Shown: in pieces, positions 47,901 to 62,900 of the stretch
Layout: each line of letters opens with the position of its first letter
Position numbering within the stretch: the stretch's first letter is position 1
Source of the DNA: Adenophora triphylla var. japonica
Lineage: Eukaryota; Streptophyta; Magnoliopsida; Asterales; Campanulaceae
DNA: 64,000 bases
Reading direction: 5' to 3'
NCBI GenBank assembly: GCA_022495995.1
Contig: JAFEMH010000078.1
Location: forward strand, 868,001-932,000
Notes under the pieces: model-generated
What the model was told of the DNA's origin: nothing
The model's input: only the letters and a program-made list of their open reading frames with translations
Database searches by the model: none
Made by a program: the position numbers and the translations under genes

Positions 47901-50900
47901 AGTTCTAACACCTTCCCATTCCATAACTTAACCCCCGAATCTTTGAATTTCATCAAATTGTTGTTTTCTTATGTTTTTCCATGAATAAACATAGGTGGCG
48001 ACTCGATAACTAAATAGCGATAGGTTAAATAAAACTTAATGTTTTTCATCACACTCACAACGCTTTTAGATTTTTAAGGCTTATTATTTAATTAAAATCT
48101 AGTATTTTATTTTTTGATAAAATTTTACGAGGATAATTAATTTGTAATACCTAAACCTTACAGTTTTGTAACCTAAAATAAATCTTAAACCGTAAATTAA
48201 TCTGTAAGCCATAATCCTAAATTAATGTGTAACCTACAAACCCAAAATTATATCCTAACCTTATATTAAATCGTAAATCATAGACCTTAAATTATTTTAC
48301 TTGTGAAAAATGACAAAACAAGATCCAAACTAAAAAGGCATTACCAAATTATGATCCAAATTGCGGATGGGCCCTACCCAAATTGTTTAGGGTCCGAAAT
48401 GGAAAAATATCATTCTATTTGGGTTATGACCACATGAAATTATATGATTATTCTAAGTAAGTTGCACGTACTTGGCACAACTTAATAGAGCTTTCTACGA
48501 ATTCCGTCTAAAATCCCCATTCTGGCCAAAGTTTGGCATTTCAACCCTAAATTGACCAAATTATAAACATGGAGTCTCACTTTAGGAATGCTCCACAAAC
48601 TTTAAGGCCCATTTTGTAATTTACCTTAGATAATGGTTGTTGAACTTTATTCATATATCACCACCGAGGCCCAAAAATAAGCCTGTACATTATTGATGAA
48701 CAATACTGAATACACTACAAACTGACAAAGTATATAAGAAAATAGTTCATGTAAATTTAGGCAGATAGATAACCTTCTCTGAGAAAAATCGAAGGCCTTT
48801 ATCAGGATAGTCAGCCTCATAAGTCTCTCCCAGCAATGGATTAAATGGTTTGCAATTTCTTCCTTCGGTAGAGGCATATCCAGATACTGCAAATGCAGCT
48901 ACATTTAACATCCTCATAAGGCTGTTACCCTAGAAATAAATTGATCAACAGAGGGTCAGAGCAAATGAACAGATTTCATCTAGTAACTTGTATCAACCTG
49001 TAACGATCGACAAGAAATATCCATGAGAGAAATGAATCTTGTTAAACATCTAGCATCACACAATATATGATAAAAAGAGAGTACCTCGGGGGGGGGGGGT
49101 GAAAAAGAACTGCTTGACAGACAACAGTGAGAGTACACACAGATACACACACACCCTCAAGGATTTTCACAACAGCTCTATTCTAGATGAAGGAACGCCA
49201 TTTAGTTTTCGCAACTTAAAATAAATGCATGACTATAACAGGCTACTTCAAGACCTTTATATAATGGGGAACAATACAAAGTTCTCAATTTAAGGAGATG
49301 CATCTCCTTCCAAGTGCATAAATTCCATATAATTGTCACTCATATATGATGCATAACCGTAGATCTTGGATACAGAAGAAACTTCAGGAATTATTAACTA
49401 AAACACAAAAGAGAAGAATTTGAGTACCTCAGAATCAGACTTACCCTTTTTCCCCAGTCATATGCCCTGTCGAGAAGATAAGAGTACTCCAGATCCTCAA
49501 AGCACTTTTGTAGGGAAGAGAGAGGTTCGTTAAAGTAGACAGGAAGACACACTTTTGTAAGGTCTTTCCCGATGTTGTCTTTTATCATTGACCAGAGACT
49601 TACTCCCTTTTCTTTTTCAATGGGATCCGGCAATTTCTTGCGACGCTTAACATGAGGAAAATTGGTAGCAATGGATCTGATGGAAGGGCTGACATCTCCT
49701 GACTCATCTTCCTCATCAGATGAAAAGGATGAGGAACGGAAGTCAGAGCCACTGCTTCTGAAGGAACCTGATGAGAGGAAATCCCTAGTGTCGAAAAATG
49801 TATTGTCCTCCTCATCTGTCTCTTCCTCTGCAGCATCGACCCTCTCATTTTCATCTTCAGATTCACTTGCACTTGCTTCTGTAATAAGAAGGATCAACAA
49901 ATCATATGAAGAAATCCCAAAAACAGGTGAGATCACTAGGAAAAAGGAAAAGGCTGAACTTACCTATAGGTTTTGTTTCATACTACTCCCTCCAATAAAA
50001 AATAAGTGTCCACTTTGATTGGGTACATGGATTAAGAAACTCATTTGAGCCATTTAAAATAAAAATATTAGTCGATATAAATGCTTTAAATGTGTGTCCC
50101 CCTAAAAACTTCTGGACATAAGGGATTCTAGCATTAAGGAAAGTGCATACTTTCTTTTATCACCCCAAATAGGAATAGTGGACACTTATTTTGGATATGT
50201 CTTACAAGTTCAAAACAATAGATATTCTGGTACTCCATTTCCTACCCTGCAACTTGCTCCGGAAAAACATTTGATTGTTGTCACTTTTACGTCATTGAAG
50301 TAATTTTTCAAGGGATAAATTTTGCAACGAGATATGCGCCAGTAACGAATCAATATCAAGCCTTCCAAAGGCACAGTACAGCTCTGAGGATAGAGGGAAC
50401 CTTGAGTTTCCAGAGTGCAAAAGCAAGAGAAAGAGTGCAACACGTTTAATAAGAGAAGTGAAATCCAAACAGTTCAACGACCAAATATCATTTCTTAGGA
50501 CAGGGTGAACGTAACTCTGTATATATGGGACTTAAGTTCATACTTTTGAGCCGGTCCTAAGCAGGTAAAGTAGCATAATTGCTTAAGGTTACATGAAAGT
50601 CTACACAAACGTTTATGGGATCTCTATGAACGTGAATCATAAGAATCTATTAATATATAATGGCTGAAGTGATTTTAGCACTTCATTTTCCCGCTTGTGT
50701 AAAGAAGCTTCTAGAGTTGATCTGCTGTAAAATGGACCAAACTACCCTCTATCTACTTTATCCCCTTTCTCTCTCTCTCTCCAAACACGCCATTTCCACA
50801 GCGCCTCCTCCTCTCCCACATCCTTACGCACTCTCTCTCTCTCTCCCTATCAATTCCCTAAACCACGCAACTTACCCCTCTTCCTCCTCCATGTGATTGC

Positions 50901-53900
50901 TGGTAAATCCTTCTCCATCGCCTCAGATTTCACCGCAATTACCACCCAATTTTGATGGTAGCCGACAACGAGAGCCATCCGGTTGACGTTGGAACAAGGC
51001 AGAGAAGAGACGACGACGCTCGCGAGCAGCTCGGCTATCCCTCTCCGTTTGGTGTCTGGCGCTGTTTAGACCAAGTTAGGTACTTATTTCATTCCCTTTA
51101 TCATCTCTCCCTCTGATCCTAATCTCAATTTTCTAAATTTCTAAATCTCTAAAAATTAGGGCTTTGAAATTGAAAACCCTTTTTGAAAATTTTAATGATT
51201 TTTTAGCCATTATATTCGAAATTATTATTGATTTCTTGCAATAGCATAGTTTACATTTTATTTTTCTTGAAAATCAGCTTGGGATTTTGATTTTGAGTCC
51301 TACTGTATTTTATTTACTCCTATATTGTTGATGTCATATGGAATTGCTAATTTTCTGTGGACTTATGTTTGTTAGTCCAGTTACATTTCAGTTTTATTTT
51401 TTCTCTCTCTCACACACATACACACTCATCCTCTTATAATTACTTAAACCTCCTTCGCTTGCCTGTTATGAACCTACTCCGGATCTGATTATCTATTTGT
51501 CTTTATCCCTTTTTAGTTTGAAGAGCTCTCTATTGAGAAATCAGGAAATAAATTCTTCTATGCTCGGTATGTTGGCTGCACAAAGTCTTTTGCCAAAAGT
51601 TATTTCTCCTTTTAAACATGTATACAGTATACACCACAAAGGTTAGGTTCTTAAAGAATTTTATTCACTTGATACTGTGTTGTTGAATTAGAAATTATTA
51701 TTTTATAAATTTTTTTCTTTCACTTTGGCTGTGTATGACGTCTGAATGTAGTTAGATTTTATTCAACATTCTATAACCTTTACTGCAACACTAATTACAT
51801 GTTTTAGTTTCTTTAAGACGATTGATTATTCATATATATTCAAAGTTTAATCAAGTTGATCACCAAAGTTAAAATGTGATATTATTTTTCCTGAATAAAT
51901 TATGCAAACATTTTCAACCCGTTTCAAAATAGAAGTCTCTTGATTTATGTTTCTTAAGGTGTCTTACAAATAGGTATATAAAATTTACAATTTTTATCCT
52001 TGATAAATACTCCTTTGTTTCAAATAGAAGTCTCTTTTCTTTTTTTTTTCTTCTTGAGGTGTACTTTGATTCCAAATGGTGGGGATAAAGAAATATAATC
52101 ACTAAATTTGAGATTGAAATTGGTTATTTTTGCTATGTTTTCATCCATCTCATGTATTTGATATTTATGTACAGATTGATGGTACCGGCGGCCACCTTGA
52201 GAAGAAGAGGAAGTATTCACCGGAGAAGAAGCATCAGACTCGAAAAATTCGTACAACGGCACTAGCCATGGATGGACAGGATCCACCACAAATCAGCAAG
52301 AAAGCCAAAGGTTCAACTTTAATTTCATTTCCCATATTCAAGGTTTGACTTTGCTTGAAAGATTTGATCAGTTTGTGGGAATGATTGGCTGAATTTTTTG
52401 TTTAGGATTTGCAAAAAAAAAAAACTCACTCAGACAAGTACCATTTGGAATCAAAGTACTAATTTACATATACATTATCAATACTCTAATTTTTGATTTA
52501 TGTAAATTCAGCATATGCAGGGTTATGTTCTGATTGAGTTCTACTATGCATGTATAATTACTCATAATGCTTGTAATCTATCACTGCAAATGAGTGGGCG
52601 CGGATTTGTTGTGCCCGTGTTTATGAACTATATAATGGAGTAGATGATTTTGCAAGGAAATACAACTAAGTATTTGATTTGTTTAGATTTTTTGTCAAAG
52701 TATTATGGCGTGCGTTTAACGCACGGGTGTTAGACTAGTATTAATGTAATGCTAGGAAGTTACCTGATGCAGAACGGAAGCAACTATAGGCATCACACCT
52801 AGGTTCTTGAGCGCACCGAAGGGATTTGAATCACAAGATTCAACACAAGCCGCTAATCGCTGCTGGAAATTTTCAATTTTTATTTTGACTAATAATTCCT
52901 AAACTATAAAAGAAACTACTTCTTAAAAACAAAAGGAGAGGAAAGTAGTTCTAAATGAAAAAGAAAACTAACTCCCAAACTCAAACTAATAAAAGACCAC
53001 CATATGAATCTCTTAAGGATTTTGGACTCATAAAATAAATAACTAACTAACTGGACTCTGTTAGTCAAATATATGTTTAGCATTAGAATTGCTTAATCTC
53101 AATCACAAAACACTATTGAGGATCTAATTAGAATAACTTAGAATTTTCTATGTACCCTTAGTGATAGTGCCTTTGTATTTTATCATGTAATTCTCTCGGA
53201 CCGTTTTGTTCGGCTGAAGCCTATCACCGATATCCTTGTTTAGACGATCTTCTATGTGCTGATGACGTCATCAACCTGCTGAGCCACAATTTCTCAACCG
53301 ACCAAAGTGGTTTCACTATCTGCATCAGTCAAGTCTGATATCTTTAAATGAGTACCATCAAAGGTTCTATCATTCCTATCTTTCGTATGACTTTGCATTT
53401 ATTGCATGCAGTCACTTTGCTAAGTTTGTGTAGAACAACTTCTGTTATGTTCCTGTTACCTTCAGACCTAGAGCTACTTTTAGATCTATATTGTCTTATG
53501 TTCTTTTGGTCAGTTTACCAATACTCACACAAAAGGTCTTTACCCAATTGATATCTTAAGCATGCTTGTACGACAAATTTCTTGCATTTAACGGAGAAGA
53601 TTTCGCATTGAATGCTCGCCAGTCCAGCTCATCAACTCAACCACCTCGACAGACAATAGATCTTTGATTGATGACCAACTCTAAATATCTTCCTTAAAGC
53701 ATTGAAGATGGTTGGTGCATTAAAGACTTTGAGAGAGAATTTGTCAAGAACTCAAGTGTTCATCAATAGCATTCAAGTTCAAGACATTCAAGTTCTTGTA
53801 ATCACCGGATATTTATTAGGACTCATACATTGTGCACATAATCAATCATTTATTGTAAGTGTTTCGCAACAACAAGACTATGTTTGGAACACATTGATTG

Positions 53901-56900
53901 ATCACACACACCCAAGTGAAATCAATTAAACTTGTGAACACTTCACTTGAAAACACTTGGTCATTTCTTGTATAACGATCCATTAGTGAACACTTTCCTT
54001 TTAGCAGCATATGACAATTCATACGAGTCAATGCTTGCATCTTGTAATAGACTAGTGAATCAATAATAGTGCACTCTTTCACATATCCAAAGTTTGACCA
54101 AACTTGGTAAATGACGTTATAGTTCTTTAACACTGTGAAACTCTCCAGACAACTGTTTCTCTTTGTGTGTGCTTGTATCTTTATCATTGCAACCGATTGG
54201 GCTCTACCATAGGTTGCACTCATGAATCTTAACTCATATAATTATTTTTTCATCATTATAGTCAAAAGGTTACTCATAACTCGTGGAAAACTAGTTCCGA
54301 AAGTTTTCCCTTTACTGATTTGTGTGAGTTACAAATTCGGTAATGTCTTATCCAATGCGCAATTGATATGTCTTGGTTTGCCTCTTACTTGGTAATTATC
54401 AAAGAGTTTTCAGAAAAAGATTTTAGGCTATTCAACCCCCCTCTAGCCTTTTTTCCTTCCAATTGAGCCTACCAATCGGCACTAGAGCATACAATTTTTG
54501 AAAAATATATTTTCAAGCCGAATTACCGATTCCAATGGGGAAAAACTCATGCAGTCGTGGAACATTGCGACTATTCCCATGATAAACGAAAACGCATTTT
54601 CAATATGGAAAAACAGGATTATAAGAAACATGGATTCAATTGATGTAAGATTGATAACAATTGTCCGTGATAGTCCTATTTTTTCTTCCAAAATCAAAAC
54701 CGAGTTTACTTGGATTGGAGGGCAAAAATTAATTTGGGTGATGGGGGTTGATTTTTTTTACTATTTTCATTTTCCCTATCTATTATATATTTATTATTTT
54801 ACTATAACTATTATTTTTCTTCTTCTCTTCTTTTCATTTTCCAATTTTCCCCCAGCTATTTCTTCTTTTTAACTTTTTTTTTTTTACATTTTTTCTTTCA
54901 CGATGACATATGAGGATTCGTGTTAGCCGACCCCAAATTATTTTGGGACTAAGGCTTTGTTGTTGTTGGTGGTGGTGAAGGAGAACAAGTGACAAAGGGC
55001 AACCGTCCTTGCAAAAGTGTAGCAAAATTTGAATCTTTCAAGAAAAATCCCAAAGAGTATCTTAGAGAAACCTACGACCAATTTTGTGAGTTAAGTAACA
55101 CTTGTGCCTCTTGTGGTAGAGTCTATACTATGAACGACTTGTACATGGGTTTCCTAGGTGTGCTAGGAGATGCTTGGCATGTGAAAGTTACTAACATAAA
55201 AGAATGTAGAGACTTAAATAAGACTCACATTCAAAATCTCGTGACTAGTTTATTTCTATATAAGAAAGAATTGCTCAGCCCAACTAGGTGTTACCCATTG
55301 CTCACCTTTCACCCTATCTCCGTCGATTTCTTATATTCCATGAATAGGGTAAAGCCTCCACTCCTCCAGTAATCCAGAAAACTATGTTGAATATGGTTGA
55401 GTGTTTGACACTGGCATGTACTATGAGAAGTTATGTCTTCTCAATGAGTTTGATGCCAAAGTGAGGAAGAGTGCTCCATGTAGAGATTTGGCAGATACTT
55501 TGACACTCACTTTCCTATGGAATCAGAATTACCTTCCCCAAGATCGGCTATGCCAAGACATGATGATTATGTCGATCTGGGTGGATTACATTTTTCTTTA
55601 AGCAAGAGTTTAGAGTTTACTCTGGATGAAGAAGACCCCTATCAAATGGGAGGCATGAAAAATGAAAATGAAAATGAAGATGATTTGCTAACTTACAATA
55701 CTGACGAGAACCTAAATTTCGGCCCACGGAGAATGCAATTCATCTGTAATTATCATGGATGCCTTACAGGAGACCATCGATATCAACATGGAAATTCTTG
55801 TTGCCGGTAGTCCCAATGTTGCCAATTTCCTCTCTGTCGTTCATTGTAATCAACAACTGCATGACCAGCTCACTGCCAGGCCTGCAGCTCATAGTTAAGC
55901 CAGCTGCAGAAATCACTGATGCCGAAATTGATGAACTTTCCAAAGAGGATGGTGTAGATGAACCAAAGGAGGAATTAGAAGAGCCCAAGCCAGAAACTGA
56001 TGTATTCGATGATGTGGGCAGAAAAGATGAAGATATTGATAATGTTGATTTATGGTCCGAATCCCAGTGGAGATTAATTTGGCACTTGGGTTTTACTGAA
56101 ATCAAGTTGAGTTGTATAGTTTGCGTTTACTCTCGAGGACAAGATAATACTAGTGGTTTGGTTTTGCTGTTTGGAGATTGAATAAAAAGGAAACATTTTT
56201 CACAATTTGATGTCGCAGGTCCTTACCATGGAGGAGTCTATATCTTAAGACTCTCTTTCTCTTCTCTTCTCTCTCTCTCCCTTAAAAAGTTTGAAGTGTC
56301 TATAGGTCTATGGAGGATTCAGATGATGAATCTCCACCCAATCATCTCACTCCTACATTGTTGTGTGTAAATATGTGTGTTTTGATAATTTGTTACCATG
56401 TACTCCCTTTAGCCTAGAATAAATGTCGCAGTTTTCATTTTTGGTATGTCCCAAAATAAATGTCGTATTACCAAATAAGAAAAGCGGCTTAGTACAATTT
56501 TACCATTGTACAAGCTAGTAAAGCACTTTCCTTAAAAATATTGACAAGTCAATTGCAACATTTATTATAGGACGACGAAAGCATTTCATTGTGTATTAGT
56601 CATTGCTGCTTAATTAATTTGATTTCAACACATGATAGTGTAACATATGAGATAGCCATGGATTGTGAAATGGTTGGTGTTGGCTCAAACAAGAGTGATG
56701 GCATTTCAAACCCATGGATTGTAGAAATGGTTTTGGAATGAATCAAGAACCAAATGAGTTGCTATCTAGCTGAGAACCTTGAAAATTTTCAAATTGGTCT
56801 CTATCACTTAAAAGGATAGTGAAGAATAGATTTATATTTCTCCAATGTCTAATAATTTTAAGTGATGAATTGGATTCTATATTGTTTAAAGGATATCTGA

Positions 56901-59900
56901 CAATTCATTTATTAACCAAAATATTTAGCTTTAAACAACTAAGAAATTGATTTCTCAACTGTTTAAAGTGTATATGACATCACACAACTCTAAAATCACA
57001 CAACCGTGAAATCGATTTATTTATATTATTTCTAAGGTTATGTGCCAACAAATTCATCGTTACAATTAAAAAATTGATTTCTCATTCATTTAAAGCGTAC
57101 GTTACAAAACACACAACTTTAAATTAAATAAATGAGAAATTGATTACTAAGTCGTTGAAGGGTATTTGACAATTCATCTTTAAATTAAGCATTTGAGAAA
57201 TTGAGAGTTGAATTTATCTATTTTTATACTAAACTATGAACAAATGAGAAATAAATGTCTCAATTTTAGTGTGAACAAATGAGAAATGAATCTCTCAAAT
57301 ATTAAGTATCAACTGTAAAAAATTGAGAGATCAATTTATCAGGTTTTATACTCAATTATAAACAAATGAGAAATGAATATCTCAGTTTTTATGCTCATGT
57401 GTGAACAAATGAGAAATGAATGTCTCAGATTTTTACAAGTGAAAAAGAAATTTTTATTTCTAAAATTTGAATCATATGAGTACATGTTTGATTCATTTTG
57501 ACGATACGATTAAAACGATGGTTTTGAATTGTTTTTTATTCATAGATTTTGAGATATTTAAGTTTAAAATTTTGAGAGAAAAAAAAAAGAAGAGAGAGAA
57601 AAAGGAGGGAGTGCGCTGGCTAGGAACAAGAGTGACGCGCGCGTGCATTGTGTGGTGAGGTGAGAGAGGAGCAATCTGGTTCGGTCAAAATACTTATGGT
57701 AGATTCAAAAATGTTTGTCCTTATTGATAGTTTTGATTTAGGCAAAGGATGTATTGGCAAGAGCCTCTTCTGAGAACCAGCAACTTCTTGCTGAAGCTCA
57801 ATCGGCTAACAAAGAAGTCATACCCTCTGCCGATTATATCAGGAACTATAAACGGCTCGAGAAGTAAGGACTTAAGAAATTAGGAGGAGATTGTTAGTCA
57901 AATATATGTTTAGCATTAGAATTGCATCTCAATCACAAAGCACTATTGAGGACGGAGGACCCCTAATTTAGTTAGAATAACTTAGAATTTTCTATTACCC
58001 TTATGATCCTCATAATGTTGGTGCCTTTGTATTTTATCAAGTAATTCTATTCTCTCTGACCGTTTTGATCAGCTGAAGCATGTTGTCGATATCCTTTGTA
58101 GTCGATCTTCTGAGTGGTGACAAAGTCAAACAACCGGCTGAGCCACAATTTCTCAAACGACCAAAGTGGTTCAAGTCTGATATCTTTAAATGGGGTATCA
58201 GCAAAGGTTCTATCATTCCTTTGACCTTGTATTAATAGTCTGCAATCACTTTGCTTAGTTCAGGTAGAACAACTTCTGTTATGTTCATGTTGCCTTCTGA
58301 CCAAGAACTACTTTTAGCACTATATTGTCTCATGTTCTTAAGAGCAGGTTAGCGGTACTCACACAAAAGTCTTTACCCAACGAATATCTCAAACATGCAT
58401 GTACGAAAATCTCATACATTTAATGGAGAAGATTTCACATTAAATGCGCGCCCGTCCAGCTCATTTACTCAACCACCTTCGACAGACAATAGCTCTTTGA
58501 TTGATGACCGACTCTAAATATCTTCCTTAGAGCATTGAAAAGGATTGGTGCATTAAAGACGTTGAGAGAGAATTTGACAAGAACTCAAGTGCTCATCAAT
58601 AGCATTCAAGTTCAAAACATTCTAGTCCTTGTAATTACTAGACATTTACTAGGACTCATGCATGGTGCACACAATCAATCATTTATTGTAAGTGTTTCCC
58701 AACAAAACTATGTTTGAAACACATTGATTGATCATGCACGGACCCACGTGAACAATATCACTTTAAAACACTTGGTCATTTCTTGTAACACGGTCCATTA
58801 GTGATCACTTTCCTTTTAGCAACAAGGCATTTCATACGAGCCAAGGCTTGCAGCTTGTAATAAACTAGTGAATCATTAATAATGCACTCTTTCACAAATC
58901 CTAGTTTTAACCAAACTTGGTACATGACGTATCCGTTCTTTAACATTGTGAACCACTCTAAACAATTGTGTATCTTTGTATATGCTTGTCTCTTTATCAT
59001 TGCAACCAATTGAGCTCTACCATAGGTTGAACTCTTGAATCTTAACTTGTATAACCATTGTTTAATCATTACTGTGAAAAGGTTACTCATGAGCTTTTAA
59101 TTTTAACTTGTGCAAAGCTTACTTTGTGAGTTTTCTTTTACCAATCTGTGTGAGTTACAAAACTGGCAATGTCTTAACCGATGCACAATCGATATGTCTT
59201 GGTTTGCCTCGGATAAATTACTTGGTAATATTCAAAGAGTTTTCAGAAAAGTTTTTAGGCTATTCACCCCCCAACCTGTTTACTTTCCAATTGGGCGAAA
59301 CAGACTCCTACTTTACCAAGGGGAGGAAATAAAAAGGGATGCATTTACCCAAGAGTGTTATAAGTAAAAGTTCAAGTTTGTGGGTTGATGTATTGGCAAA
59401 ACGAAAGTGGCCCAAGAGTTGTGCAAAGATTGACATGAAATGGAAGACCCTTTGTTATGTTCTCTTGATTTCAATTATTTTACCTTTTGTTTGTATCCCT
59501 TAACTTAGCCTAGCATTACAAGTTTTCCTTATTGACGTTTAGATAGTCATGGTCCCTATTATATATTTAAGCATATGGGTTCTTCACGACACACTTCCTT
59601 ATATTTTTTTAAATGGGTGGTACTTATATTTATAATGTAATTCGGGTATGGTTATCCTTATTGGTGCTTGCACATTACAATAACAGAGGCTCGTGGTTTA
59701 ATTAGTTTTCCTTAGGAACGGGATTTGATTGATTACAAGTGTTTAGTGATTTCCAGGTTTGTTTTTTCTGACACGAAGCATATGGTAGTCATAATTCTTT
59801 ATAATTGTGGGGATAATAATTGTGGGATGTAGTTAACTATCGGATATTGATTAGTTAGAGTAGTTACATTTTATTTATGATGTAGTTTATGTTTGTTTTT

Positions 59901-62900
59901 TGTAGTTTACTCGAGGACTAGCAAAGTCTAAGTTCGGGAGTATTTGATGGATGAGTTTATACTCTGGGTATTTTCTGGACTTATTATTGATGAAATCCTT
60001 GAGTTTGGGTATTTAATACGGGTTTCTAGTGTTTCTGTAGAAAACGAGGGAAAAGGATGAAGGCGCAAAGATTCCAAAAGTTATGAACCAAAGAAGAGAT
60101 TGTCCGAGGACTTAATAAGAATTGCAGAAAATCACAGGACCTATGGAGAATTACAGAAAGTTTCGGGAACATGTCAGGAATTCTAGAAAAGCCCCTAGAA
60201 GATGCTCTTGGGCTGGCCGCACAGAGCATAAAAAGTTTTGGTTCGACCCGAGAGTCCGGCCCGATAGACCCACGTCTAGATTTTTTTAGGAGTCCAAAAA
60301 TCTATCTTTTAGCCTTTTCTTGTATAAAAAGAAAAACCCTAGCCCCCTTTAAGAGGAGACTTTTATATATGAAATTAGGGTACTAAGGAGAGTACTTTTT
60401 TTATATAGGAAAAGAGTATTAAAAGAAGATCAAAATAAATGAACGGACAAGAAGTCCATCTACAAAGTTAAGTAACTACAGCAACTCTCCAATCTCTTTT
60501 CAAACCATTAAGGAGAGTACTTTTAATCATTTGAACTCCATTATTCACTTCATCTTTAATCATGGTCAAGGTTTTATAAATCGCTAGGGCTAGGCACTGG
60601 AGCCAAGCCTAGCGCCTAGGCGGGGCCGAGAATATATAAATGATTTATTATATCCTAGTGAAAAAGCTTGATGCGGTTGCGACATGGAGGATGGTGAAGC
60701 CTATCAAGCCATTACTTCATAATCGGTGTCGAAAACGAACCGACGGATATTAAGAGTGAACTGAGATGGAGAGGGGAAATGACATGAAAATTTTGTTTGT
60801 GGATCATAGATTGAGGTTTGAGATTTCATTAATCAATTCACGACTTCTGTTTTCAGTTAGAGAATCTTGTAATTTATAATACTATTAAGAAACGATGTCA
60901 TTTTAAGACCAAATATTTTTGAAGTATTAAAACATCAAGACAGATCTTGGCAGTAGGCGGCGCCCAACTCAACTAGTCAGCGCCTAGGCGGAGATTTTCT
61001 GACTGGATGCATTTTTGGCCGATTTAGAGTCGCGGGGTTTAACGACCGCCTAGTGCCTAGGGGTGTACCCCAACTAGTCGGAGTAAGGGTGCCTAGACAG
61101 CAATTTTTTGACTGAACTCGTTTTTTGGGTGATTTGGAGTTTATCGTGCGTTCACCTAAGCCGATATTTCAAACACTAACGTGTACAGAAACCCTATTCT
61201 TAGATCTTAAACCCTAGATTAGTTATTATTGATTTATCACATGTGTTCTTAAATTCTTTATCATATTTTATGTTCAGTAATTGAAGAAAATATTGTTTGT
61301 ATAACGAGTATCAACTGAGTGTGATTGATTATACTAGCGTGAATCAATTACATGTAAAGTCGTTATGTGAAAACTGAATCTTGTTGAAGAGGCTAGGTCC
61401 AATATAGGATTCAAGTTCATTATATTTTGTAGTTCTTAAAAAGTTCTTTGAATATTGTGTGAACTTGGGGGAAAACACAGTAGACTTAGATCACTAAAGT
61501 CTTATCCCGAACATCAAACTTACATAAGTAATAAACATCAATGGTAATTAACACTTTTTAATAATAAGCCTAGGTCAACAATACACGTGATTCCAATCCA
61601 TAGACTCTTCTTATTTCTTATAACTGAATTTGTGCATACTTGTTCTAGTTAATTATTCTACTTTAATTAGTTAATTTAGTTGAACTATCAAAAACAAATC
61701 TCTTTTCGATTTCGTTTATTTAGTGCTTTTCTCTATTAAGTTTCTGTGGTTCGACTCCCTGCTTTGCATTACTACATCGGTTATCTTATACACTTGCAAG
61801 GGTTAAATAAATATTTATCAGCCTACACATAATCTTATACACTTGCAAGGGTTATACACAAGCATATCACACACAGCAAGGGTGGGAGCACAAAAGGGGC
61901 TAATTCAAAAATGGAGTGGGAGAGCTTTCAAAGCGTATATAAACTTCTATTATAGCACCTTTAACTTCATTTTGTATACTTCGCTTAAAAATATAAATAA
62001 ATCTCTTCTTTCAAAGAGATATTGTCACTTCTTTAAGTATTAAAGTGTATATTTTTGGTTTGCAAAACACATTGTAACCTTAAATGCTCACTATTATCAT
62101 CACCTATGTTACAAGGACTATGGTACGGGTACCGAGTGTCGGATTCACTTTTCCTAAAAAAAAATTGGACACGGGGACATTGTCCTAAATTTGGACACGG
62201 GTACGAGGATACATTAATAACAAAATATATTGAGTCTATTTATATACTTTGCTTGTCATAAAAAATAGTCTGACTTATTTTTTGTACAAAAGTATAATTT
62301 TATAATTTTCTTGCTGAATAAAATTATAATTTTAATGAAATTTGACTATGATAGAATGTATAATTAAGTAAAACACTTACATTAAACTTGTAAAATCTCT
62401 ATAAATGAAGTCAACTCACTCCTTTTTTCTCAATTTTTCTTATGTGTCCGATTGAAAAACCGGGTGCCGGGTACGGATTTCATACCCATGTCAATGTCAT
62501 GTCATGTCGTGTCGACACGGGTAATTCGGCAAATTTGAAGAGTCCGAGTAACATAGATCATCACCAAAAGTAATACTCACTAATATACCATGTTCTAACA
62601 ATATCAGCTCAATTAGGGTTATCAAATTATGGCCAGCTTGAAAATGAAGTAAATAATTTCAAAAAAGAAACATAGAATAAAAGAGCAAATTGCTGATTAG
62701 TTAACACTTATTCCACATGTTGAGCAATGTGGCTACATTTACATTTTGAGTTTTCACACTGATCTCTCTCTTCTCAGGGTTCATGCCGCCTTGGAACTGG
62801 AAAAAATGAATTAAGGGCACAACCTCCTAAGAAATAGATAACTTAAGTGACATCTTATGTTTGATCTTTAACAGAAAGAAATTGAAAGTTGTAGAACAAA

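Larger units (their letters stand above)
53059..59302 (+). mobile_element. Gutted Ty1/copia element (SIRE-like gag only)
   Basis: LTRs 53059-54474 (1416 bp) and 57892-59302 (1411 bp), both starting TGTTAGTCAAATATATG; exact target duplication GACTC at 53054-53058 and 59303-59307. A degenerate tRNA-Met-type PBS (GGCACTAGAGC) follows the 5' LTR, and the tract TTAGGAGGAGAT precedes the 3' LTR. Of the coding capacity only gag pieces remain. LTR divergence (many indels) indicates an old insertion. Confidence 0.9.

Noticed and set aside
55764..56181. Acidic ORFs in the copia interior as a host gene fragment
   Set aside because: Composition is suggestive, but no family was recognised and the frame is short; described only as element interior.
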